This document shows positions 7,314-12,298 of a stretch of 12,298 nt of DNA, piece after piece. The notes below the pieces were generated by a model. The model was given only the letters and a program-made list of their open reading frames with translations, searched no databases and had not been told where the DNA came from. Made by a program: the position numbers and the translations under genes. The DNA is taken from positions 1-12,298 of the forward strand of contig SFET01000057.1 in NCBI GenBank assembly GCA_004557125.1. The letters are read 5' to 3'. The stretch's first letter is position 1. Each line of letters starts with the position of its first letter. This DNA comes from Clostridiales bacterium (lineage in GTDB: Bacteria > Bacillota > Clostridia > Christensenellales > Aristaeellaceae).

Positions 7314-7352
7314 CAAAAGCTGTCTGTTTCTGTTGGAAACAGACAGCTTTTG
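7314..7352 (+). terminator. Strong terminator-like hairpin
   Basis: A perfect 17-bp stem with a 5-nt loop (arms 7314-7330 and 7336-7352). The stem starts CAAAAGCTGTC and ends GACAGCTTTTG, so the A/T tails lie inside it and it could terminate transcription on both strands. It separates the alkylsulfatase operon from the sigma factor operon. Confidence 0.8.
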
Positions 7353-7470
7353 CAGCCTTACGGTTGCCCTGCACACCCGAATCTGTCAGCCAACAGTAAA
7401 AATTAGAATTACTTCCTTATCACTGTTAAGCCAATGCTTTTCACGATTTTTGGAAAAAAGCGCCTCAGAA

Positions 7471-7496
7471 TGAAATTCTTTCCGGTTTCATTCGTC
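7471..7496 (+). promoter_or_regulatory. ECF-type promoter, probably autoregulated
   Basis: TGAAAT (7471-7476) and CGTC (7493-7496) are separated by 16 bp, very close to the TGAAAC-N16-CGTC/CGTA consensus of Gram-positive ECF sigma factors. It sits about 30 bp before the sigma gene. An 8-bp inverted repeat (GAATGAAA 7468-7475, TTTCATTC 7486-7493) overlaps the -35 box and reaches the first base of the -10, perhaps by chance or as an operator. No standard TTGACA/TATAAT promoter is evident upstream in 7353-7470. Confidence 0.72.
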
Positions 7497-7526
7497 TTAT
7501 CCATATAGAGGGGGGTGAAATCCGCG

Positions 7527-8033
7527 ATGCAGGACACTACACAAGAGAGCCGCGAGCAAGCGCTCGTGCGCCTGATGCAGGTTTACGGCGACAGCGTCAA
7601 GCGCATGTGCTGCGTCTATCTGCACGACCTGCCCAGCGCGGAGGATGCGGCGCAGGAGACGTTCATCAAGGCGTTTGAGCACATCGAAGCGCTGCTGGGC
7701 GGCGAGATCCGAAACGAGAAGGCCTGGCTGATGCGCATCGCGATCAACACCTGCAAGGATACGCTGCGCTCCTCATGGCTGCGGCACATCGACCGGCGCA
7801 AGGCCATCGAGGAGCTGCCGCTCAGCATCACGCCCGCGCATGAGGAGCACCTGGCGCTGACACAGGCCATCATGGCCCTGCCGCCCAAGCTCAAGGACAT
7901 CGTCCTCCTCCACTATTATCAGGACCTGAACCTGCGCACCTGCGCGCAGATTCTGAATATCTCCGCGCCCACCGCCACCCGGCGGCTGGCGCAGGCACAG
8001 AAAAGGCTTCAGCAGGAGCTGGAAAGGAGCTGA
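7527..8033 (+). CDS. ECF RNA polymerase sigma factor
   Basis: A 168-residue sigma-70 family protein of extracytoplasmic-function type. Region 2 spans about residues 10-80, with DLPSAEDAAQETFIKAF (34-50), the conserved DxEDxxQExF-like segment that binds core and melts the -10, followed by AWLMRIAINTCKD. Region 4 spans about 105-160 (ALPPKLKDIVLLHYYQDLN, then a helix-turn-helix with ISAPTATRRL). There are no regions 1 or 3, as expected of ECF factors. ATG 7527 is preferred because GGGGGGTGA lies eight bases before it; a GTG at 7515 in the same frame would overlap that site. It is probably transcribed from its own ECF promoter and is co-operonic with the anti-sigma gene five bases downstream. 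The inducing stress is unknown. Confidence 0.95.
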   Translation: MQDTTQESREQALVRLMQVYGDSVKRMCCVYLHDLPSAEDAAQETFIKAFEHIEALLGGEIRNEKAWLMRIAINTCKDTLRSSWLRHIDRRKAIEELPLSITPAHEEHLALTQAIMALPPKLKDIVLLHYYQDLNLRTCAQILNISAPTATRRLAQAQKRLQQELERS

Positions 8034-8038
8034 TCTCG

Positions 8039-9058
8039 ATGAAAAATGACCCGCGAATCCGCAATGTCCTGGACGAGAGCCTCAGCTCCGTGCACTTTGA
8101 CGCAAGGGACATGCACCGCGTACTGCGCGCCGTGCGTGAGCAGGAGGCGCCTGTCCGCAAGCCCACGCACAGAAAGCGCAGGCCGCTGCGGCTGGATTTC
8201 ATGGTCGCCGTCGCAACGGCGGCGCTGGTCATCGTGCCGCTGTCCCTCTTCGCGCTGCGCGCCCAGCGCACCGCCACCTCGAAGATCACGACCGTCGCCG
8301 CGCACGGCGTCCAAGGCGCCGTGTCCACCGAAAAACCTGACGGCCGCGAGGACGTCCTCCTCGCCACGCCGCTGCCGCTGTCCACCGCGGCGCCCGGCAC
8401 CGCCGGCGCAATGAACGAGTATGACGCCATCCAGGCAGCCCACGCATGCTTTGAGGCCCAGTGCGACACCACAATCTTTACCTTCGACGAGTACGCCGTG
8501 GACATTTCCGCAGCGCCCGGTGAGGACGGCGCACCGTCCTCCTATGTGGTGACGATGCAGAGCATCTACGGCAACGGCTGTGTGTTCCGCGTGGTTGTCT
8601 CCGCGCAGGACGGGGCTGTCATCTCCTATTCCACGCCGCGCCTGGCCACCGTGCCCGCCGCGCTCGACCGCCAGTGCGCCGAGGTGCAGGCCTGGTATGA
8701 CCGCTATGGAGAGCACAGCTTCACCTGGCCGCTGGACGCGCAGGCCGAGTTCTCCCGCCGCTACGAGGGCGGCATGAGGCGCATGCCGGAGGAAGGCGAG
8801 ATGGACGCGGACGCCATCGCCGCAGCGGCACAGGAAATGCTCACCGGTCAGGCGGGAAGCAACGCCGAAGATCACACAACCCTCTGGCTCTCGCTTTACG
8901 GCGAGCGCGCCTTTGCCGACGGCGTCGCGCGCTACCAGGTGTACTGCATCCCGCAGAGCGATGCCGGCGATCTGCCCGAATCCTGCACCGTGCTGACGCT
9001 GCGCGCCTCGGACGGCGTGCTGGAATCGTCGCAAATCCTTCCTATCCCCAGCCTTTGA
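8039..9058 (+). CDS. Single-pass membrane protein, probable anti-sigma factor
   Basis: A 339-residue protein beginning five bases after the sigma gene, with an AAGGAG site overlapping the sigma stop region. It has a short cytoplasmic N-terminus (about 1-52, with DPRIRNVLDESLSSVHF and a basic RKPTHRKRRPLR stretch), one transmembrane helix (about 54-73) and a long extracellular part. The outer region has a low-complexity Ala/Pro/Thr linker (about 85-125) and then a mixed alpha/beta sensor-like domain (about 127-335) I do not recognise. The position and topology fit a transmembrane anti-sigma factor that holds the ECF sigma until an envelope signal arrives. I see no HxxxCxxC zinc motif of the ZAS class, so the inhibitor domain would be of another type. 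The role is inferred from context. Confidence 0.8.
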   Translation: MKNDPRIRNVLDESLSSVHFDARDMHRVLRAVREQEAPVRKPTHRKRRPLRLDFMVAVATAALVIVPLSLFALRAQRTATSKITTVAAHGVQGAVSTEKPDGREDVLLATPLPLSTAAPGTAGAMNEYDAIQAAHACFEAQCDTTIFTFDEYAVDISAAPGEDGAPSSYVVTMQSIYGNGCVFRVVVSAQDGAVISYSTPRLATVPAALDRQCAEVQAWYDRYGEHSFTWPLDAQAEFSRRYEGGMRRMPEEGEMDADAIAAAAQEMLTGQAGSNAEDHTTLWLSLYGERAFADGVARYQVYCIPQSDAGDLPESCTVLTLRASDGVLESSQILPIPSL

Positions 9059-9067
9059 CGCATATCT

Positions 9068-9117
9068 CCTCCCGCGGTGCGGCACACTACGTCAAGCCGT
9101 AACCGCGGGAGGTTTTT
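9068..9117 (+). terminator. Terminator-like hairpin containing the bile salt hydrolase ribosome binding site
   Basis: A perfect 11-bp stem (CCTCCCGCGGT 9068-9078 with ACCGCGGGAGG 9102-9112) is followed at once by TTTTT (9113-9117). The loop adds a further 4-bp stem (CGGC 9080-9083 with GCCG 9096-9099). It begins ten bases after the anti-sigma stop. The right arm contains GGGAGG, seven bases before the ATG at 9120. It could terminate the sigma operon, and in any transcript reading through, it would hide the next gene's ribosome binding site. Confidence 0.82.
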
Positions 9118-9119
9118 GT

Positions 9120-10094
9120 ATGTGCACAGCGCTTTGCTTCACCACGAGAGATCACTACTTTGGCCGCAACCTCGACCTGGAATACGCGCTTGACGAGACC
9201 GTGACCGTCGCGCCGCGCCGCTTTCCGTTTGCCTTTCGCCGCATGCCCGCGATGAAGACGCATCTGGCGATGATCGGCGTGGCGACGACCGTCGATGGTT
9301 ATCCGCTCTATTACGACGCGACGAACGAGGCGGGGCTCTCCATGGCCGGGCTGAATTTTCCGGGCAACGCGCACTATCCGCCCGAGGTGCCGGACAAGGA
9401 CAACGTCTCGCCGTTTGAATTCATTCCCTACATTCTCGGCCAGTGCGCCACCGTCCCGCAGGCCAGGCTGCTGCTTGCGCGCATCAACCTCGCCGCCATG
9501 CCCTTCAGCGACGCGCTGCCGCTCTCGCCGCTGCACTGGTTCATCGCCGACCGCAGCGAAGCCATCGTCGCGGAGCCGATGGCGGACGGCCTGCACATCC
9601 ACGACAACCCCGTCGGCGTGCTCACAAACAACCCGCCGTTCCCCTATCACCTGACCAACCTGAGCAATTACCGGGCGCTCACCTCCCAAACGCCGGAGAA
9701 CCGCTTTGCACCCGCGCTCGATCTGCCCGCATACTCCCGGGGTATGGGCGGCCTCGGCCTGCCGGGCGACCTGTCTTCGCCCTCCCGCTTTGTGCGCGCC
9801 GCGTTCATGAAGGCCCATTCCCTCTGCGGCAGCAGCGAAGCGGAAAGCGTCACGCAGTTTTTCCACATCCTATCCTCCGTGCGCCACGTCCGGGGCAGCG
9901 TGATGGTGGAGGACAAGCCGGAAATCACGGTGTATTCCTCCTGCTGCAACACGGACAAGGGGATCTACTATTACACCACCTACGAAAACAGCCGGATCAT
10001 GGCGGTTGACATGCGCAGGGAGAACCTGAACGGCGATGTGCTTGCTGCCTGGCCGCTGATCAGAACGCAGCAGATGGATCATGTTCAGGGCTGA
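9120..10094 (+). CDS. bsh: Choloylglycine hydrolase (bile salt hydrolase)
   Basis: A 324-residue Ntn-hydrolase that cleaves the amide bond of taurine- or glycine-conjugated bile acids. After removal of Met1, Cys2 becomes the N-terminal nucleophile. Other active-site residues line up with the C. perfringens enzyme: Arg16 and Asp19 (GRNLDLEY), Asn79 (AGLNFPG), Asn170 (VLTNNP) and Arg223 (SPSRFVRAAF). The C-terminal KGIYYYTTYEN segment also matches that enzyme closely, favouring a bile salt hydrolase over a penicillin V acylase. Length is normal (about 325-330). No signal peptide, so it is cytoplasmic. The ribosome binding site GGGAGG is ideal in sequence and spacing but lies within the stem of a terminator-like hairpin, and the 61-bp gap to the anti-sigma gene shows no clear promoter, so expression may depend on read-through or on opening of that structure. 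Confidence 0.94.
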   Translation: MCTALCFTTRDHYFGRNLDLEYALDETVTVAPRRFPFAFRRMPAMKTHLAMIGVATTVDGYPLYYDATNEAGLSMAGLNFPGNAHYPPEVPDKDNVSPFEFIPYILGQCATVPQARLLLARINLAAMPFSDALPLSPLHWFIADRSEAIVAEPMADGLHIHDNPVGVLTNNPPFPYHLTNLSNYRALTSQTPENRFAPALDLPAYSRGMGGLGLPGDLSSPSRFVRAAFMKAHSLCGSSEAESVTQFFHILSSVRHVRGSVMVEDKPEITVYSSCCNTDKGIYYYTTYENSRIMAVDMRRENLNGDVLAAWPLIRTQQMDHVQG

Positions 10095-10101
10095 TGGCGC
10101 C

Positions 10102-10124
10102 CTTTTTCGCGCTTTGCGAAAAAG
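10102..10124 (+). terminator. Hairpin downstream of the bile salt hydrolase gene
   Basis: A perfect 9-bp stem (CTTTTTCGC with GCGAAAAAG) and a 5-nt loop begin seven bases after the stop codon. It lacks a U-tract on the plus strand, so it is at best a weak intrinsic terminator or an mRNA 3' end stabiliser. Confidence 0.45.
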
Positions 10125-10148
10125 ATTCAAGAAAATGTAAAAAAGGGG

Positions 10149-10177
10149 TTGACTCTCCGGTCGGAACCTGATATAAT
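10149..10177 (+). promoter_or_regulatory. Consensus housekeeping promoter for the tRNA pair
   Basis: TTGACT (10149-10154) and TATAAT (10172-10177) are separated by exactly 17 bp, nearly the sigma-70/SigA ideal. The first tRNA begins 40 bp after the -10 box, leaving a short 5' leader for processing. Confidence 0.9.
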
Positions 10178-10216
10178 CCCTTCTTGTCAGGTGATCACCG
10201 GCACGGTAAATCCGAC

Positions 10217-10292
10217 GCCAATGTGGCTCAGTCGGTAGAGCAGCTGATTCGTAATCAGCAGGTCAAGGGTTCGAGTCCCTTCATTGGCTCCA
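10217..10292 (+). tRNA. tRNA-Thr (anticodon CGU)
   Basis: A full cloverleaf of 76 nt: acceptor GCCAATG with CATTGGC, D stem GCTC/GAGC, anticodon stem GCTGA/TCAGC with loop TTCGTAA, T arm AAGGG-TTCGAGT-CCCTT, discriminator U and encoded CCA. The anticodon at 10250-10252 is CGU, which reads ACG (Thr). Confidence 0.97.
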
Positions 10293-10297
10293 TATTT

Positions 10298-10374
10298 CGA
10301 GGTGTAGCGCAGTTTGGTAGCGCGTTTGGTTCGGGACCAAAAGGTCGCAGGTTCAAATCCTGTCACCTCGACCA
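10298..10374 (+). tRNA. tRNA-Pro (anticodon CGG)
   Basis: A full cloverleaf of 77 nt, five bases after the tRNA-Thr: acceptor CGAGGTG with CACCTCG, D stem GCGC/GCGC, anticodon stem TTTGG/CCAAA with loop TTCGGGA, T arm GCAGG-TTCAAAT-CCTGT, discriminator A and encoded CCA. The anticodon at 10332-10334 is CGG, which reads CCG (Pro). It is co-transcribed with the tRNA-Thr. Confidence 0.97.
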
Positions 10375-10375
10375 C

Positions 10376-10410
10376 AAAACTCAGGATTCTGATGATTCCT
10401 GAGTTTTTTT
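10376..10410 (+). terminator. Intrinsic terminator of the tRNA operon
   Basis: An 11-bp stem (AAAACTCAGGA 10376-10386 with TCCTGAGTTTT 10397-10407), a 10-nt loop and a run of seven T (10404-10410), immediately after the tRNA-Pro CCA end. Confidence 0.95.
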
Positions 10411-10514
10411 ATGTCCGTCTTTCTGCCGGTGACGCCGACAGGAGCCCACCGGTTTCCTTTCCCCTTTTGTCATGTCGCCGTCAGCCTGCCATTGAGTATG
10501 AAAGGAGCTTCATC

Positions 10515-11288
10515 ATGACGCTCACCCCGCTTCACCTTCTGATCGTCTGCCCGCTGGTCGGCATCGCCGGCTTTGTCGATTCCATCGCCGGCGGCGGCGG
10601 ACTGATTTCCCTGCCGGCGTACCTCATCAGCGGTCTGCCGGTGCACACCTGCATCGCCACCAACAAGCTCTCCTCCTCCATGGGCACCACGGTCGCCACG
10701 GCCAAATATGCCCGCTCGGGCTACATCGACTGGCGCCTGGGCGCGTTCTGCGCAGCCGCCTCGCTCTGCGGCGCGGCGCTGGGGGCCAACATCGCGCTGC
10801 TCATCCCGGAGAGCGCGTTTCGCCTGCTGATGCTGATCATCCTTCCGCTGACCGCGTTGTATGTGCTGCGCAGGAAGGACCTCTTTTCCGAGGAAAACTG
10901 CAAGGCGCTCTCCTTCGCGCGCACGGTCGTCCTCTCCAGCATCATCGCGTTCCTGCTGGGCCTGTACGACGGCTTTTACGGCCCGGGCACCGGCACGTTC
11001 CTCATCCTGCTGCTCACGCGCTTTGCGCACATGGAGCTGCACCGCGCCAACGGCATCACCAAGGTCATCAATCTGGCCAGCAACCTCTCCTCCCTGGCGG
11101 TCTATCTGCTGAACGGCCAGGTGCTGCTGCCGCTGGGCCTGTGTGCCGGCGCGTTCAGCGTGCTGGGCAATACCCTCGGCTCCCGCTGCTTCACCCGCAA
11201 GGGCGCGGCCATCGCCCGACCCATCATCCTGCTGGTGCTGTGCGTGTTCTTCGCACGCACGGTGCTGGAGATGCTGGGAATCCTGTAA
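10515..11288 (+). CDS. TSUP-family (TauE/SafE, YfcA-like) membrane transporter
   Basis: A 257-residue integral membrane protein with about eight hydrophobic helices. Both halves carry the family's paired glycine motifs: VDSIAGGGGLISLPA (21-35) with TNKLSSSMGT after it, and YDGFYGPGTGTFLILLL (151-167) followed by ANGITKVINLASN; the DGFYGPGTG form is typical of the YfcA group. TSUP proteins move sulfite, sulfoacetate, taurine-linked and other small anions, but most members, including YfcA, have no proven substrate. ATG 10515 is chosen because AAGGAG lies seven bases upstream; starts further up would read through the tRNA-Pro gene and its terminator. It is a single-gene unit with its own downstream terminator. 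No clear promoter is seen in 10411-10500. Confidence 0.92.
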   Translation: MTLTPLHLLIVCPLVGIAGFVDSIAGGGGLISLPAYLISGLPVHTCIATNKLSSSMGTTVATAKYARSGYIDWRLGAFCAAASLCGAALGANIALLIPESAFRLLMLIILPLTALYVLRRKDLFSEENCKALSFARTVVLSSIIAFLLGLYDGFYGPGTGTFLILLLTRFAHMELHRANGITKVINLASNLSSLAVYLLNGQVLLPLGLCAGAFSVLGNTLGSRCFTRKGAAIARPIILLVLCVFFARTVLEMLGIL

Positions 11289-11300
11289 TCCAGCTCTTGA

Positions 11301-11338
11301 AAAAGCGGCAGTCTGCACCCTGGCAGGCTGCCGCTTTT
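11301..11338. terminator. Bidirectional terminator between convergent genes
   Basis: A 16-bp stem with one T-G wobble (AAAAGCGGCAGTCTGC 11301-11316 with GCAGGCTGCCGCTTTT 11323-11338) and a 6-nt loop lies between the transporter stop (11288) and the end of the minus-strand gene (11344). The A-rich left side and T-rich right side let it serve both strands. Confidence 0.9.
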
Positions 11339-11343
11339 GTGCG

Positions 11344-12297
11344 TCAGGCGCTTCTTCTCTTTTTCCGGGGCAGGCTCAGGCAGGCCAATACCGCCGCGGT
11401 GATCAGGGACACGGCGTCAAAGAAGCGCCAATAGCCCTTTCCCTCAAACCGGACGGTCAGGCTGCCCTGCATGCCCTGCCGAACCGAAAGCTGCATATGA
11501 TCGTGCTCGTTGTGCTCCACGGTGAGCGGCGCTCCGTCCAGCTCGACCCGGTAGCCGTCAAACGCGTAGAGCGGCAGAACGATCGTGCCATCCTGCTGCG
11601 CCGATATCTGCGCGTCGATCTGCGTGCCGAATTTCCGGAAATCCGTCATCAGAACGCCTTCCGATGCGATGGGTTCGGTCACGTCCAGCGCGCGGAGCAT
11701 CGCGCCGGGCAGGCAGTAATCGCCAAAGCGCTGATCCCAGTACGGAAGCTCGCCCGCCTCCAGGTAGTTTTCCTTGCGCGTCTCCTCCGAGAGCATCGGC
11801 AGGACGCACACCGCGCACAGTGCCAGCACGGCGAGCTGCATCCCGCTGCGTTTGTCCGCTTCGACGCTCGTCATCACATAGCCGCCCGCCAGCGCAAAGC
11901 ACGCGCTGGCAAACATGAGCATCCGCCAGGGGAACTGCATATACGCCAGCATGCCGCCGCTCATCGCGTCCAGCCGGCTCCACGGGAACAGCTTGGTCGC
12001 CATCAGGGAGAAGATGCAGCCCGCCGCGCACACCGCCAGTACGAGCGCATCCTCCTTCTCATGCCGCGCCTTCGTCACGGCGCAATAGACCGCTGCGCCC
12101 GCCATGACGATCATCGGCAGGCCGAGGCCGATGGCAAAGCCGGACAATTCCGGATCACTGACCGGCGTATTCCTGTCCGGCGTCAGGAACAGCTGCGCTG
12201 GGGCGACCGCCTCCTCCGCCAGATCATGCCGCATCCAGGACGTGACCACGTTCTGCCGGCTGTATGTGAACAGCGGCGCGAAGAAAAACGCGTTGAG
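11344..12297 (-). CDS. C-terminal part of a large multi-pass membrane protein (PTPS-related/YfhO-like)
   Basis: The minus-strand frame is open from the window edge to TGA-side 11344, giving 317 visible residues; the N-terminus is outside. At least four hydrophobic helices are visible (for example LGLPMIVMAGAAVYC, LVLAVCAAGCIFSLMA, MLMFASACFALAGGYV and AVLALCAVCVLPML). Then comes a soluble beta-rich segment (TIVLPLYAFDGYRVELDGAPL), a last helix, and a basic tail (PRKKRRSA). The LNAFFFAPLFTYS start and the FPWRMLMFAS motif are characteristic of the '6-pyruvoyl-tetrahydropterin synthase-related' membrane family and similar YfhO-like GT-C proteins, thought to be glycosyltransferases or envelope proteins; the pterin name is historical and does not imply pterin chemistry. 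An internal GTG at 12249 is not a credible start because the frame continues upstream with family-like sequence. Confidence 0.75.
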   Translation of the reverse strand, partial: LNAFFFAPLFTYSRQNVVTSWMRHDLAEEAVAPAQLFLTPDRNTPVSDPELSGFAIGLGLPMIVMAGAAVYCAVTKARHEKEDALVLAVCAAGCIFSLMATKLFPWSRLDAMSGGMLAYMQFPWRMLMFASACFALAGGYVMTSVEADKRSGMQLAVLALCAVCVLPMLSEETRKENYLEAGELPYWDQRFGDYCLPGAMLRALDVTEPIASEGVLMTDFRKFGTQIDAQISAQQDGTIVLPLYAFDGYRVELDGAPLTVEHNEHDHMQLSVRQGMQGSLTVRFEGKGYWRFFDAVSLITAAVLACLSLPRKKRRSA

Positions 12298-12298
12298 C

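Noticed and set aside
5442..7376. A 644-codon open frame on the minus strand opposite the alkylsulfatase gene
   Set aside because: It lies opposite a gene with clear catalytic motifs; long antisense frames are common in GC-rich coding DNA, and the product shows no recognisable domain.
7515..7526. GTG start of the sigma factor four codons upstream
   Set aside because: It overlaps the GGGGGGTGA ribosome binding site that serves ATG 7527.
10184..10402. Open frames of 60-70 codons on both strands across the two tRNAs
   Set aside because: They are translations of tRNA sequence, a known source of false proteins; both tRNAs fold completely and have their own promoter and terminator.
10314..10514. 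An upstream extension of the transporter gene starting inside the tRNA-Pro
   Set aside because: It would cross the tRNA and its terminator; ATG 10515 has AAGGAG at ideal spacing and begins the first membrane helix.
1..12298. CRISPR array or insertion sequence with transposase
   Set aside because: No regularly spaced repeats and no transposase or recombinase motifs were seen on either strand.

Overview
The window looks like a chromosomal stretch from a gut-type Gram-positive Clostridia (Oscillospiraceae or a relative). The support is GC-rich genes with strong AGGAGG-type ribosome binding sites, several lipobox lipoproteins, tRNA genes that encode CCA, U-tract terminators, an ECF sigma operon, and a bile salt hydrolase resembling the Clostridium perfringens enzyme. 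The taxon is inferred; no marker gene in the window settles it.

Layout, left to right. (1) Positions 1-204, minus strand: start of a DUF3847 protein, a small coiled-coil protein typical of Firmicutes conjugative or mobilizable elements. This suggests the left third is an integrated element or its remnant. (2) Positions 318-2413: a large lipoprotein gene, probably a beta-propeller, whose 3' end was disrupted by an exact 32-bp tandem duplication. (3) Positions 2467-3003: a long nested hairpin, then two small overlapping ORFs of unknown family. The first seems frameshifted next to its start. (4) Positions 3027-7278: a TetR regulator with a palindrome over its probable promoter, a DUF1254/DUF1214 lipoprotein, and a surface-anchored class III (metallo-beta-lactamase fold) alkylsulfatase with all expected metal ligands. 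The block ends in two strong hairpins.

(5) Positions 7471-9058: an ECF sigma factor and a membrane protein that is probably its anti-sigma factor, behind a near-ideal ECF promoter (TGAAAT-N16-CGTC), so the operon is probably autoregulated. (6) Positions 9068-10094: choloylglycine (bile salt) hydrolase. Its Shine-Dalgarno sequence lies inside the terminator-like hairpin that follows the anti-sigma gene. (7) Positions 10149-10410: a compact tRNA-Thr(CGU)/tRNA-Pro(CGG) unit with consensus promoter and terminator. (8) Positions 10515-11288: a TSUP (TauE/SafE, YfcA-like) anion transporter. (9) Positions 11344-12297, minus strand: the C-terminal part of a large multi-pass membrane protein of the PTPS-related/YfhO-like type, convergent with the transporter across a shared terminator.

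Themes. The TetR-DUF1254-alkylsulfatase block reads as a regulated system that hydrolyses sulfated amphiphiles at the cell surface. It lies close to a bile salt hydrolase, which releases taurine or glycine, and to a transporter family that often moves sulfite, taurine-related or other organosulfur anions. A shared role in bile or organosulfur handling is an attractive but unproven inference. The clearest direct observations are the 32-bp duplication and two hairpins that bury ribosome binding sites.
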